64,000 bases of DNA from Candidatus Poribacteria bacterium (GCA_028820845.1 JAPPII010000026.1:25321-89320); one strand, 5' to 3'; numbered from the stretch's first letter, positions 26,082 to 35,400 are shown. Notes: generated by a model from the sequence alone, not told the origin. A program made the numbers and translations.

Positions 26082-26894
26082 ATGAACCAAAAACGCATTG
26101 AACGCTGGCGGACAGAATTTGAAACAGCAGATGCAGAGACAGTTCGACAAATGCTTGCTGAAGCACCGGAACTCGTAAACGTAAAAGTGAATCGAACATC
26201 ACCGCTTTTTACTGCAAGCATTAAGATCAAAGATCTCGATAAAGTCAAGGCACTTGTAGAGGCAGGTGCCGATGTAAACAATAGTGACCTCGGTACGCAT
26301 TGGCCAAGCTCTGATTATGAAATTAACCGGTATCTCATCAGTCAGGGAACCGAGGTCAATCAACCCTCCTATCTTGGGTTTCACGGCGTTGGTGTCACTA
26401 ACTTCGATTCCTTTCTGCTCATGGTGGAAAACGGATTGGATCCGAATTTCGCATGGCCCTACAACGGCGAAACCGTACTCCATGTGCAATCCCGGCACGA
26501 TGACGATACGCATCTTGCACAAGCCTATATCCTGATTAAATCAGGCGCGGATGTCAATGCACAGGCACTGAGCGGACTTGATGAAGAACCCATCATGGAT
26601 AACGAGCATTTCGTTGAATACGGTAAGGAAACACCGCTACATTTCGCCGCCCGGTTGGGCAATTTACGGATGGTTCGGTTATTGTTAGACCACGGTGCCG
26701 ACCCATCGCTGAAAACAGTCAGTCGAATGTATCGTCCCAAACAGTTCACCGAATGGACAGATGAGGTCACATCACTGGTCTGGCCCCTACGTGAATTCAA
26801 GAGGGTTGTGTTTCAACCCTATGAGGGAGAGACACCTCTCGACATGGCATTGCGTGAGGGCAACGAAGAAATTGTCAACACACTCAAGCGATAA
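26082..26894 (+). CDS. Ankyrin-repeat protein
   Basis: A 270-residue protein with ankyrin repeats: VKALVEAGADVNNSD, ILIKSGADVNAQ, TPLHFAARLGNLRMVRLLLDHGADPSLK and TPLDMALREGNEEIVNTLK are clear; the middle repeats are degenerate. No signal peptide or membrane segment. Ankyrin repeats mediate protein-protein binding; the partner is unknown. AAGGAAATAAA precedes the ATG. A second ankyrin protein is encoded at 49073-49762. Confidence 0.9.
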   Translation: MNQKRIERWRTEFETADAETVRQMLAEAPELVNVKVNRTSPLFTASIKIKDLDKVKALVEAGADVNNSDLGTHWPSSDYEINRYLISQGTEVNQPSYLGFHGVGVTNFDSFLLMVENGLDPNFAWPYNGETVLHVQSRHDDDTHLAQAYILIKSGADVNAQALSGLDEEPIMDNEHFVEYGKETPLHFAARLGNLRMVRLLLDHGADPSLKTVSRMYRPKQFTEWTDEVTSLVWPLREFKRVVFQPYEGETPLDMALREGNEEIVNTLKR

Positions 26895-26926
26895 CGGCGT
26901 TTAACATTTTTGTGGAAGGTAAGTCA

Positions 26927-27703
26927 GTGAACATTGTATCAATTGACCCAGATAAACGAAGTTTACTTATTCCGCTCTTTGCCAATTATCTTCCGCAGTG
27001 CATCTTTGTCAACAGCGTTCTTGAAGGGCATAGTGGTATTGCGCTTGCGGATTCAAAAACAAATCCACGGGTTGCCCAGTTAACGCATCCCGGTTGGGCG
27101 ATACTCGGCGGCGATGTGACACATCCGATAGCGCAAAAATTGGTCCAACAATTATCAGAAATGTGGGTTATTCCTACCTCAGAGGTATGGCGTGAGTTGA
27201 TATTTCAAGTCCATGGTCATCATCTCAAACAAATGCAAGGCATTACATTTTCTTCGGAATCACTCAATCTCAGACATCTGCAGAACCTCCAAAAACGAAT
27301 CCTTCTTGATTACCACATTGAACAAGTTGACATCCCCTTGGCGACCCGACTGAAAAATGAAGGGCTTTCCAGTTTCCCAGGTTTCAGTTCATCGGCTGAT
27401 TTTGCTGAACGGGGAATCGGCTTCTGTGCAACAATCGAGGGGCGCATTGTTAGTCACGCTGTCTCATTGATGCAATGTCGCGAAGGGATTCATATTGGGA
27501 TTGAAACGCATCCTGACTTTCGCAACAAGGGATTCGCGACGGCTGTCGGTGCTACATTGCTTGTACACTGCTTGGAGCAAGGCATTTATCCGCATTGGTC
27601 TGCCAGTTGTGAGAATGCCCCTTCTATTCATTTGGCTGAGAAACTCGGATACGTCCGCGATGAGGCGTATGAGGCACTCGGTGTGCCTATAAAAACTTCG
27701 TAA
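26927..27703 (+). CDS. GNAT-family acetyltransferase
   Basis: A 258-residue protein with a C-terminal GNAT domain: HIGIETHPDFRNKGFATAVGA is motif A, and WSASCENAPSIHLAEKLGY is the closing motif of the GNAT_acetyltran (PF12746-like) family. The N-terminal ~130 residues carry a helical region common in that family. Start chosen as GTG 26927, seven bases after GGAAGG; a GTG at 26912 would add five residues. Only 32 bp separates it from the ankyrin gene. Confidence 0.82.
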   Translation: MNIVSIDPDKRSLLIPLFANYLPQCIFVNSVLEGHSGIALADSKTNPRVAQLTHPGWAILGGDVTHPIAQKLVQQLSEMWVIPTSEVWRELIFQVHGHHLKQMQGITFSSESLNLRHLQNLQKRILLDYHIEQVDIPLATRLKNEGLSSFPGFSSSADFAERGIGFCATIEGRIVSHAVSLMQCREGIHIGIETHPDFRNKGFATAVGATLLVHCLEQGIYPHWSASCENAPSIHLAEKLGYVRDEAYEALGVPIKTS

Positions 27704-27909
27704 TTTTTGTGTCTCAAATACGTCCGAAAGCAGTATAATTTAGATAAAACAAAAATACTTTTACCACGAACACCTGGCGGATTATGCCGAGTTGAAGGCA
27801 AAAGGCCTCATGTCAAGGGGAGAACTCTAATGCTATCTGTGTCCATCAAGATGTCTGTCTCGCAATTTCAGATACCAGCATCAATAATCACTAACATAGG
27901 AATTTAGAA

Positions 27910-28602
27910 TTGGTTAGATATAAGGTAATCATCTTCGATTTATTTGAAACGCTCGTCTCAGAATTCGACGCGGGTCACCCTTCAATCATTGAAGTCGCGC
28001 AGACCTTACAGTTGCCTGTAGAGGACTTTCAGCAAGAATATGTGAAGCATCGACCGGCACGAACTACGGGACAATTAGACTATGCAACGTCTCTCCGTTA
28101 TATCGTTGGGAAGCTTGATGGAAAATCTCCTGAAAGTACGATTAAGACACTCGCTGAACGCCGCCAATCTGCTTTTACCGCACATCTGCGTTGTATAGAG
28201 CCCGAAATCCTTGATATGCTCAATGAAATTACCACTTCAGATATTAGGATCGGTCTCATCAGTAATACCGATGGTTCTGAAGTCTTAGATTGGCAAAGTA
28301 GTCCTTTGTCCGGCTTCTTTGAGGTGACCATATTTTCCCATGCGGTCAGGATGGTCAAGCCTGACCCTCGCATCTATCAACATGCATGTAAAAATTTGGA
28401 CGTTGCGCCTTCAGACTGCGTATTCATAGGGGACGGCAATAGCGACGAACTTCGAGGCGCAGCCCAAGTTGGGATGTCCCCATTTTGTGCCGCGTGGTTC
28501 CTCCGTCAGCATACAGACTTGCTCGGAGAGGATATTGTGATCCAGCGAGCGGCAGGCTATCCAGTATTGACCCATCCATCAGAGTTGGCGGATCGGGTGT
28601 GA
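27910..28602 (+). CDS. HAD-superfamily hydrolase
   Basis: A 230-residue haloacid-dehalogenase-like hydrolase. Motif I D10 in IIFDLFETL, motif II SNTDG, motif III lysine in VKPDPRIY and motif IV GDGNSDELRGA are all present. Such enzymes are mostly small-molecule phosphatases. In motif I the second acidic position is Glu (DLFET), as in several dehalogenase-type members. It starts at TTG 27910 with AGGAA upstream, because no ATG is suitably placed. The 206 bp before it holds nothing recognisable. Confidence 0.87.
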   Translation: MVRYKVIIFDLFETLVSEFDAGHPSIIEVAQTLQLPVEDFQQEYVKHRPARTTGQLDYATSLRYIVGKLDGKSPESTIKTLAERRQSAFTAHLRCIEPEILDMLNEITTSDIRIGLISNTDGSEVLDWQSSPLSGFFEVTIFSHAVRMVKPDPRIYQHACKNLDVAPSDCVFIGDGNSDELRGAAQVGMSPFCAAWFLRQHTDLLGEDIVIQRAAGYPVLTHPSELADRV

Positions 28603-28778
28603 GGCATTTGTGTCGCCTGTTAATAATGTTGTTTGCGTCAGTTTTTTCTCTCTTCCCACAATCCTTTCTTTTTCTGAAAAATTATGCAACCATTTTCCGC
28701 CAACGCGCGCCATATATAATGCAAGTTGGTTCGTTGGGTTTCTGTCTAAAGATATAGAAACACGAACGGAGGTAATAT

Positions 28779-29150
28779 ATGAGAAGCAAACCTTACACGA
28801 TGCTGATGCCAATTTTGAAAGTGAAAGACTTGGATGCTGAAGTAGCATTTTATTTATCGTTGGGATTTGAACTCTCTTACGATGATGAAGACTTCAAGGC
28901 AATACAGTATGGGGATGATATTGAGTTTGGGCTTGGTCGCAAAAGCGATGTCAACGTTGAAGTCGTCTCTCAACACTTTACTTGGCAGATTGCCGTAAAC
29001 AGTGTCCAAGAAATTTTAGATATTTGTGGTGAGAAAAATCTTGAGATAGTGCAAGGTCTAAAAAAGTACACCTACGATTTTGGTGATGTCTGTACAATTA
29101 TAGTGAGGTCCCCTAATGGATATAATGTTGTTTTTGAGGGTGACTTGTAA
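28779..29150 (+). CDS. VOC-superfamily (glyoxalase/bleomycin-resistance-like) protein
   Basis: A 123-residue vicinal-oxygen-chelate protein. MLMPILKVKDLDAEVAFYLSLGF (first strand and helix) and the closing IIVRSPNGYNVVFEGDL are family landmarks; the terminal Glu is the usual metal ligand. Members include glyoxalases, dioxygenases and drug-binding resistance proteins. GGAGGTAATAT precedes the ATG. Confidence 0.82.
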   Translation: MRSKPYTMLMPILKVKDLDAEVAFYLSLGFELSYDDEDFKAIQYGDDIEFGLGRKSDVNVEVVSQHFTWQIAVNSVQEILDICGEKNLEIVQGLKKYTYDFGDVCTIIVRSPNGYNVVFEGDL

Positions 29151-29201
29151 TAGATAGTCGTTTTTGGACAACGCACGCAATTATGGTGGGATATAGCTGT
29201 C

Positions 29202-30005
29202 ATGGAAAAAGAAAATGAAGTTGAAACTGGCGAATGGAATCGACTTGTGAAAGATGCTTACAACTCACTGGAATTTTTGGTCACGATGCATTACCTTCGG
29301 GAATACCTTCCTGAAACAGGTAAGGTTTTAGATGCTGGTGGCGGACCAGGGCGTTACGCGCTCGAACTTTGTCGGGCAGGTTATGATGTTGTGCTTTTGG
29401 ATATTGACCCAACATACACGGCTTTTGCTGAAGAAAAAATCAAGTCGGAACCGGAATCCGTTGCAAACCGATGGGTCGCGTCGGTCGTTGGAGATATACG
29501 CGACCTTTCACGTTTTAACACGAATGACTTTGACGCAGTGCTATGTCTCGGCGGTCCGTTAACATATATCAGTGATGAAACCGAGCGAACCCAAGCAACT
29601 TCTGAATTGGTTCGGGTCGCCAAACCTGGTGGGATTGTCTGCATCGCCGTTGTGGGATACCTCGCAATGTTGCGGACGGTTCTCAGTCGAGTCAGTGAGG
29701 AACTGATAACGCCCCGGTACTGGGAGTTAATACGGGAAGGAAGAGGAAATAATATTGTTGGCGATACGCTGTGGCATTTTTTTCGGGCTTCTGAACTTCA
29801 ACAACTCGCTGAATCGTGTGGATTGACGACACTGGAGATGGTGGGCTGTGAGGGACTTTCAACGGGGTTACCCGAAGCTACCAACGCGGTGGCGGAGGAT
29901 CCAACAAAGTGGGAACGTTGGGTCGAGTTAGTCTTGGAAACAGCGACGGAGCCCGCTATCGTGGATATGGCTGCGCACATTTTGTACATTGGACGGGTTG
30001 ACTAA
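29202..30005 (+). CDS. Class I SAM-dependent methyltransferase
   Basis: A 267-residue methyltransferase. Motif I is VLDAGGGPGRYALEL, followed by VVLLDIDPTY and FDAVLCLGGPLTYI, and RVAKPGGIVCIAV (motif III). The C-terminal helical part is longer than minimal members. The acceptor is unknown. No strong Shine-Dalgarno sequence; the start is set by family similarity and the only nearby ATG. Confidence 0.87.
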   Translation: MEKENEVETGEWNRLVKDAYNSLEFLVTMHYLREYLPETGKVLDAGGGPGRYALELCRAGYDVVLLDIDPTYTAFAEEKIKSEPESVANRWVASVVGDIRDLSRFNTNDFDAVLCLGGPLTYISDETERTQATSELVRVAKPGGIVCIAVVGYLAMLRTVLSRVSEELITPRYWELIREGRGNNIVGDTLWHFFRASELQQLAESCGLTTLEMVGCEGLSTGLPEATNAVAEDPTKWERWVELVLETATEPAIVDMAAHILYIGRVD

Positions 30006-30174
30006 TTTCATTCACTTTGTTGCAAAATTTTGAGAATCGTTAATTATTCTGAGAGGTATGGAAATTAGAAGTCAGCTGCCAACCATCGGTTTCCATCAGA
30101 ACTTGGATTTGTAGGATTGGAGGGTGGGAAGATAGAGAATTGGAAGAAGATAGGGATGAAAGGTGGAATCACTA

Positions 30175-30203
30175 ATTGCCTGAATCAGGATTTGTGGGAT
30201 TTT
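30175..30203. repeat. Dispersed repeat copy (minus orientation), partner of 52179-52207
   Basis: Read on the minus strand this 28-bp stretch matches the copy at 52179-52207 at about 23 of 28 positions, with CTGATTCAG fully conserved. Both copies are intergenic. The tail reaches the 3' end of the restriction-endonuclease candidate gene. Confidence 0.6.
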
Positions 30204-30212
30204 CTGTAGATT

Positions 30213-30878
30213 TTATATCTGATCTCGTAGCGTATGCATGTTAAGTTCGTTCATGAGTTGTCGGGCAACGGCATCGCTGGCTTTCATACTGGCATCTGCC
30301 ATTTCCGTTGGGGGTTTCAAAGGAATTTCCACTGGTATAAGATTCGATGGGTCTTGCGCAAAGCGATTAAGAGCCGGACGTTTTATTTGTAAATTATCTG
30401 CAACCCGATTAAGATCGTCTGCTTGTGCCATCGCTGGGTCACCATAGACAATTCCCACATTGGATAAAACGAACAGAGTGGCGGTCTCCCCATCAGTTCT
30501 GCTGTCTCCTCTTGTGTTGACGAGAATAACGCTCCCACCTTTTGTAAAAGAACTTTTGAGAGAAAACATCTGTCCACTGGGAAGTCTCAAATCTCCACCT
30601 TGTGCTTCTGACCCGCAGCCTTCAATTTCTATCCCAGTAGAGCGCATCAACGCTAAAGTAAAGACCTCAATAACACCGCCCACGGTAAACCTATTTTCAT
30701 AGATCGCCGTGTTATATCTTTCAACAAGGTGCTTGACTCCTGTCTCGTACTCCTCCTTTGCCTCACTACTCAGATTTTCCTTCAAGTGTTTGAAGCAGTT
30801 CCTTTCCATCTCAAAGTTCATCGTTTCTCCGCTTGTTTCGGTCTCCCGGAACAAAAACATTTGCCCGTTTTGTGCCAC
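30213..30878 (-). CDS. Putative type II restriction endonuclease (partner of adjacent methyltransferase)
   Basis: A 221-residue protein with no family I can name. GGDLRL (D96) followed ten residues later by FSLKSSF (K108) matches the D-x(n)-(D/E/S)-x-K pattern of PD-(D/E)XK nucleases, with E71 as a possible extra acid. It lies 17 bp downstream of a beta-type DNA methyltransferase on the same strand, the usual arrangement of a type II R-M system, and this context is the main support. The long start is GTG 30878 after GGGG. An internal ATG at 30821 has a better site (GGAG at seven bases) and may be the real start. Confidence 0.6.
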   Translation of the reverse strand: MAQNGQMFLFRETETSGETMNFEMERNCFKHLKENLSSEAKEEYETGVKHLVERYNTAIYENRFTVGGVIEVFTLALMRSTGIEIEGCGSEAQGGDLRLPSGQMFSLKSSFTKGGSVILVNTRGDSRTDGETATLFVLSNVGIVYGDPAMAQADDLNRVADNLQIKRPALNRFAQDPSNLIPVEIPLKPPTEMADASMKASDAVARQLMNELNMHTLRDQI

Positions 30879-30895
30879 TGTTCTACCCCTTGTAT

Positions 30896-31786
30896 TTACG
30901 AACCGAACATCACCAATTGATCTTCAGACCTCACTTCTTGTTTTTCTACCTTTGGTAGTAGATGATATTTCCGTCGCGGTTCTTCATACAGCCGTTGACA
31001 CGTTAGTTCAATATATTTGGATTCGATCTCGTATCCGATACATTTGCGTTTGAACCTCAAGGCTCCCCGAGCGGTTTGTCCGCTTCCCAGAAATGGATCG
31101 AGTATCTCATCGCCTTCTTCAGAATAGAGTAGCACTAACCGTCGGACGAGTTCATCAGGGAATGGACACGGATGGTCGATCGTTTTCGGTGGAACGGGTG
31201 CAATATGCCAAATCGAGTTGGCTATATCGCGTTTGAATACGTCGTCTATTGGGAGCGTAGGCTGTGAACCGTATCTGGGTTTATCGCCTTTACGGAATAT
31301 GAGTATGTATTCGGTCATTATATTCGGGTAATAGTAACCGGGCTTTTGGTGCTGGATAAATGAACCGGCGCGTCTCACACCACCGGTTACTTTGTTCCAT
31401 ATTATATCTTGGTGGAAGTGCCAGTCTGTGTCGTTCAACTGACTTGTTAAATCAAATGGTGCCGGATAGTGTTTACCTTTATGAAGGATTGTCCCGATAA
31501 CGATAGCACAAAACCCACCGTCAATTGTGACCCGATAGACTTCAGAGAATACTTTTTTGAGGGTCGTAAGCCAATCCTCATAAGTTTTACCGAGTCCGTC
31601 ATAGTTCCGTTCCCTATACCACGCTTCATTGTCACTGGTGTGGGTATCATAGTCAATGGCGTTCCAGTATGGAGGCGAGGTAATTGTCAAGGCGATAGAA
31701 TTATCCTCACATTCCGGCATATTGAGACACGAGGCGTGATAAAAACGGTAATTTTCGTCTGTGATCGCTGGGCGATTTTCAGGCAT
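30896..31786 (-). CDS. DNA methyltransferase, beta-class with SPPY catalytic motif (likely N4-cytosine)
   Basis: A 296-residue DNA methyltransferase. Catalytic motif IV TSPPYW (36-41) precedes SAM-binding motif I LDPFLGSGQT (229-238), which is the beta-class order. SPPY rather than DPPY points to N4-cytosine methylation, though some N6-adenine enzymes deviate. The target-recognition region lies between, about residues 60-180. AAGGAG is five bases before the ATG. It is followed by a putative nuclease, together a probable type II restriction-modification system. Recognition sequence unknown. Confidence 0.88.
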   Translation of the reverse strand: MPENRPAITDENYRFYHASCLNMPECEDNSIALTITSPPYWNAIDYDTHTSDNEAWYRERNYDGLGKTYEDWLTTLKKVFSEVYRVTIDGGFCAIVIGTILHKGKHYPAPFDLTSQLNDTDWHFHQDIIWNKVTGGVRRAGSFIQHQKPGYYYPNIMTEYILIFRKGDKPRYGSQPTLPIDDVFKRDIANSIWHIAPVPPKTIDHPCPFPDELVRRLVLLYSEEGDEILDPFLGSGQTARGALRFKRKCIGYEIESKYIELTCQRLYEEPRRKYHLLPKVEKQEVRSEDQLVMFGS

Positions 31787-32234
31787 ACGGACTCCTTATC
31801 TTAGAAAGGTATGGAATTCATCAAGGTTGAAGATTTTATCTCTGTGTCCCGATTTACTTGCCGTTGCCTTGATTTCCGAAAAAAGTAGGATTTATTGGTT
31901 ATCAAATTTTCCAGCTCAGTCTATTTATCCGCTGCGAGGGTATGGCAAATATATCGTGTGGACGCTTTGCAGTGCCACCCAAACTGGCTTGAATAGTATA
32001 GCATATAGGTGGAAAGAAGGCAAGAAAAAATGTAAGTTTAGCAGGCACCCACAACAAATCATTGGTAGTGTTATATAGTTGGAACTATGGTAAAATATAC
32101 ACCAGAGGATAGGCGAGGCGTTTTTGATAGAGGGTTCTCCCAGGAAATCCTACCAGCGGTGAGAAATCTCTTTCTGATCCGCCACTCACTGAAGTGTCTA
32201 TTTGTTTTCATAATTCACCAGAAAAAGAAAATTT
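31787..32234. other. Intergenic region upstream of the R-M pair and a methyltransferase gene
   Basis: 448 bp between divergent genes. Short open frames exist (for example at 32087-32287) but lack a good ribosome site and family similarity. No repeat, tRNA or clear promoter was recognised. Any control elements of the R-M pair should lie here. Confidence 0.5.
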
Positions 32235-32990
32235 ATGTCGAACACTGCACTCAAAACTACTTTCAATACCGCCGCAACGCTCTATGAAGAGGTCCGTCCG
32301 GGATACCCTGAAGAACTCATCCAAGATGTCATAGGCCTTTCTGGTCTCAGAAGCCACAGTAGAATCCTTGAAATCGGCTGCGGCACAGGAAAAGCGACCC
32401 GCTCTTTTGCAGAACGCGGATATGAACTGGTCTGTCTGGACATCGGTGCCGACCTAATCGCTGTTGCGAGTGAAAGATTGAAGGCGTTTCCAAATGTTTC
32501 GTTTGTGAGAGAAGCGTTTGAGGCGTGGGAACCGGAAGGCAAATTCGATTTAATCATTTCTGCTACTGCCTTTCATTGGGTGGATCCAAAAGTAAGATAC
32601 CTGAAGGTGTCCGAGGTTCTCGGATCAGGCGGTTTCCTTGCTGTTTTCTCGAATCAGCATGTCAGAAAGGATGAGGGATTCTTTGCGGAGAGCCAGCGTC
32701 TCTACGATAAATACTATGCTCCGCTGACCACGAGTCGCCCTACACACGCCACAAATTTCCCCGGCATGGAAGTTTTTCAGACTCCAATTAAGCGCGCCTA
32801 TCCATGGACACAAACGTATTCATCTGAACAATACATCAAACTCTTGGGTACTTATTCAGGACACATCGCCTTGTCTGACAAAAATAGGGGTCTTCTATTT
32901 GACGGAATTGTTAATCTCATTGAGACGAAATACAACGGTCGGGTAACCAAACACTACCAAGCCGTTCTTGACCTTCGGGAGACAAAATGA
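32235..32990 (+). CDS. Class I SAM-dependent methyltransferase
   Basis: A 251-residue methyltransferase of the type with N-terminal FNTAATLYEEVRPGYP, motif I ILEIGCGTGKATRSFA, then LVCLDIGADLIAVA and ISATAFHWVDP. This YEEVRPGYP-FHWVD pattern is common among ubiquitous small methyltransferases of unknown acceptor (similar to the one at 47142-47936). Its stop overlaps the next enolase-family gene as ATGA, so the two are coupled. Confidence 0.88.
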   Translation: MSNTALKTTFNTAATLYEEVRPGYPEELIQDVIGLSGLRSHSRILEIGCGTGKATRSFAERGYELVCLDIGADLIAVASERLKAFPNVSFVREAFEAWEPEGKFDLIISATAFHWVDPKVRYLKVSEVLGSGGFLAVFSNQHVRKDEGFFAESQRLYDKYYAPLTTSRPTHATNFPGMEVFQTPIKRAYPWTQTYSSEQYIKLLGTYSGHIALSDKNRGLLFDGIVNLIETKYNGRVTKHYQAVLDLRETK

Positions 32991-34063
32991 AAATCACAAA
33001 AATTGAGAGTTTTCAGATTGAAACACCACGTTACTACGGGCACATATCAGGGCATGTTATCGTCAAAGTCCATGTAGACGATGGTCCCGTCGGATTGGGG
33101 GAAGCCTCCGACAGTAGAGCCGAGGATTTAGGTTCAGTCGCTAAACGCTACAACGATTTACTCGTCGGACGGGACGCCACCCGTATCACGGAAATCAACG
33201 AGTTCCTACGTGCACAAAATTTCGATAGCACGGTTAGCAATCTACACCTCGCTTCCGCCATTGATCTCGCCCTTTATGACCTGAACGGCAAGGTCCAAGG
33301 TGTACCCGTTTATCAAATGCTCGGCGGTAAGATGCGCGATAGTGTCTATTGTTGCTACCCAATCTTCGGGTGGCAGGTGCGGGAAGACTTTGAAAAGACG
33401 GCGGGTTATCTGCAACGGTTGGTAGATCTCGGACACCATCTCTTTCGCTACTACGTATCGGGTGATAGTGCTTTGGATGACCGGTTCCTGACGGAAATGA
33501 AGTCGAGGTTCGGTGAGAAAATTAAACTCAAACAGATTGATTTCTCCGGTCGCTTCAACGACTGGGAGACCGCTTTGCGTTATGCGGATGTACTTCGACA
33601 TCATACCCCCTACCATTTTGAGCAACCCTCGCAGAGTCTGCGGGTATCTGCCGAGTTCACCAAACGCATGGATTTGCCTGTGAGCCGACACATTAGCAGT
33701 TTAGAGCACGGATATGCGGCAGCCGAACGCGGTGCTTGCACTGTTTTTAATGTGGCGTGTGTATCGGGAGGTCCCACGCATATTCGTCGCCTGTTTGCCT
33801 TAGCAGAGGCGGCGGGACTCAGGTGCCTCATCGGCACCGATCAGGAATCGACACTCGGAACAGCGGCGCAAGTCCATGTCGGCGTTTCAATGCCCAACCT
33901 CTCTTTGCCGTGTGATCCGATGGGACCCGTGCTTTATACGGCATCACCGGCAAAAGAACGCATCCGAGCAGAAGCCAGCCATCTCTATCCACCTGAAGGA
34001 CCCGGACTCGGTGTCGAATTGGATAACGACAAACTGAAGGCGTTGACAGTTGCATCGGCGTAG
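32987..34063 (+). CDS. Enolase-superfamily protein with aberrant active site
   Basis: A 358-residue mandelate racemase/muconate lactonizing-like protein with the normal capping domain (VHVDDGPVGLGEA) and barrel. Metal ligands one and two are present, D185 (KQIDFSG) and E212 (HFEQP). At ligand three the sequence is LPVSRHISS (232-238), with no Asp or Glu. The KxK motif on strand two reads HLFRYYVSG, so both catalytic lysines are replaced. GTDQEST near residue 285 is retained. It may use other chemistry or have lost catalysis. Overlaps the upstream methyltransferase by four bases. Convergent with the pectate lyase gene 18 bp away. Confidence 0.82.
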   Translation: MKITKIESFQIETPRYYGHISGHVIVKVHVDDGPVGLGEASDSRAEDLGSVAKRYNDLLVGRDATRITEINEFLRAQNFDSTVSNLHLASAIDLALYDLNGKVQGVPVYQMLGGKMRDSVYCCYPIFGWQVREDFEKTAGYLQRLVDLGHHLFRYYVSGDSALDDRFLTEMKSRFGEKIKLKQIDFSGRFNDWETALRYADVLRHHTPYHFEQPSQSLRVSAEFTKRMDLPVSRHISSLEHGYAAAERGACTVFNVACVSGGPTHIRRLFALAEAAGLRCLIGTDQESTLGTAAQVHVGVSMPNLSLPCDPMGPVLYTASPAKERIRAEASHLYPPEGPGLGVELDNDKLKALTVASA

Positions 34064-34081
34064 AATTTGGATTTAGGTCGG

Positions 34082-35140
34082 TCATTCCTTCGGGAGTTTG
34101 TGTTTTTCTCTCCACCGTGAATACTCATCTGTGAGTAACTTGGTAGCCCAGCTACCGTAGTAGGCGTAGCCCGTGCGGCGTTCCTGTCCGATCTCGGAGA
34201 ACACGTAGCGGACCACCGAGTCGCGATCGAGAAAGATGGGACGGTTGCTGTCGATCTCGTAGAAACGCGCCCAGAGCGGCCCCGCGTTGGGATCCGCGAC
34301 GACTCGCCTATCGTCCTGCCCCGCGGCATCAGTAAACTTCTCTAAGCGGATGCCGTGGATTGTGACCCTCCTGAACCATGCAACAGCCCCCTCGACAGCG
34401 GCGATAATCGCTGGTGTGGGTTCTTCGACTGACATCAGAAAGCGCACGACCCCGACGCTTTCAGCACCTGAGAGTGATGGCGGCTCATAGGAACGCGCCC
34501 ACGCAGGTTCAAGCGTTTTCTCGTCATGCTGCGCACACCAAGCAGTGAGTTTACCCTCTTGTTTAATCTGCGTGCGTAGGATGCAGTCGATGCCCTTGGT
34601 TACAGCAGCTTTCGCCTTCGTGCGATCCTCCATTTCCAAGAACCCATAGTCTGAAGATTCAGAGATGTCTCGGAGAAGTTCGAGAATTCGCGTCATAGCA
34701 CTGTCATTGAACGTGATGTGGCGATGGTAGCCTTTGCTTAGGGGATAGAACTGAGGCCAGCCACCCGTCGGGTATTGCGCTTCAAGGATATGGGAAAGAC
34801 CTTTGAGAAATGCCTCTCGGTAGCGCGGCTCGTTTGTCGCACGAAACGCACGCGCCAGGAACCGTAGTTCGCCGGTGGTAGCACTGTTGTCAAACGTTCC
34901 GTGTAGGTCGTCACTTTTGCCATCAAACGGCTCAGATGCCGTGTCTCGATTCTTGGGCCAACTGCCGTGCGGTGTCTGCCACGTAAGGACATTGTCGGCA
35001 ATGCGGCGGCCTTCCGCGCTTTGAAACCATTCGGTGGGCTGCTTCGCGTAGCGGGAAGGAACGGTTGCATCGGAAACTGACAAAAGCAAAAGGCACAAAA
35101 TACAGACGAGAGTGAGTTGTAATTTTATACGTAACTTCAT
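34082..35140 (-). CDS. Pectate lyase, PL10 family, secreted
   Basis: A 352-residue exported polysaccharide lyase. A signal peptide (hydrophobic LVCILCLLLLSV) ends near residue 25. PL10 landmarks appear in order: SWPKNRD, TFDNSATTGELRFLA, GGWPQFYPL, ITFNDSAM, TAWCAQHD, PPSLSGAESVGVVRFLM, GPLWARFYE and the C-terminal YAYYGSWATKL. It cleaves polygalacturonate by calcium-dependent beta-elimination, normally using an Arg as base. An AAGG site precedes the ATG. It is the only clear pectin-degrading gene in the window; galacturonate-processing partners are not adjacent. Confidence 0.9.
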   Translation of the reverse strand: MKLRIKLQLTLVCILCLLLLSVSDATVPSRYAKQPTEWFQSAEGRRIADNVLTWQTPHGSWPKNRDTASEPFDGKSDDLHGTFDNSATTGELRFLARAFRATNEPRYREAFLKGLSHILEAQYPTGGWPQFYPLSKGYHRHITFNDSAMTRILELLRDISESSDYGFLEMEDRTKAKAAVTKGIDCILRTQIKQEGKLTAWCAQHDEKTLEPAWARSYEPPSLSGAESVGVVRFLMSVEEPTPAIIAAVEGAVAWFRRVTIHGIRLEKFTDAAGQDDRRVVADPNAGPLWARFYEIDSNRPIFLDRDSVVRYVFSEIGQERRTGYAYYGSWATKLLTDEYSRWREKHKLPKE

Positions 35141-35284
35141 GAAGGTATCCTTTCAGGTTTAAATTGAACTCGCGTTAATTTATTCTATTTCTATAACCTG
35201 AGTTTAACAATACTATTTTTACCAATTGATGTCAAGCAGAGGCATTCAATTGCAGGGTCATTCAGTTTTCCAAAATTTACATTC

Positions 35285-35339
35285 GGATGCCCCAACTTGT
35301 TGGGGAAAAGTGTGCCGCCCCGAATAAATTCGGGCATCC
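35285..35339. repeat. Cruciform-forming repeat (three-way inverted repeat)
   Basis: Outer arms GGATGCCC (35285) and GGGCATCC (35332) enclose two hairpins: CCCCAAC-TT-GTTGGGG (35290-35305) and CCCGAAT-AA-ATTCGGG (35319-35334). The arms of the outer and inner stems share bases, so alternative foldings compete. Probably a small dispersed element. Confidence 0.7.
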
Positions 35340-35400
35340 AGAAACGGGAAGGCTTCAGATATGTAAACTTAACCCTTAAAACTAAATAGCTCTGATTCAA

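Noticed and set aside
27707..27907. 66-codon frame before the HAD gene
   Set aside because: No ribosome site, no recognisable motif, and low-complexity composition.
32087..32287. 66-codon frame upstream of a methyltransferase gene
   Set aside because: It runs into the methyltransferase start in another frame and has no good start signal.
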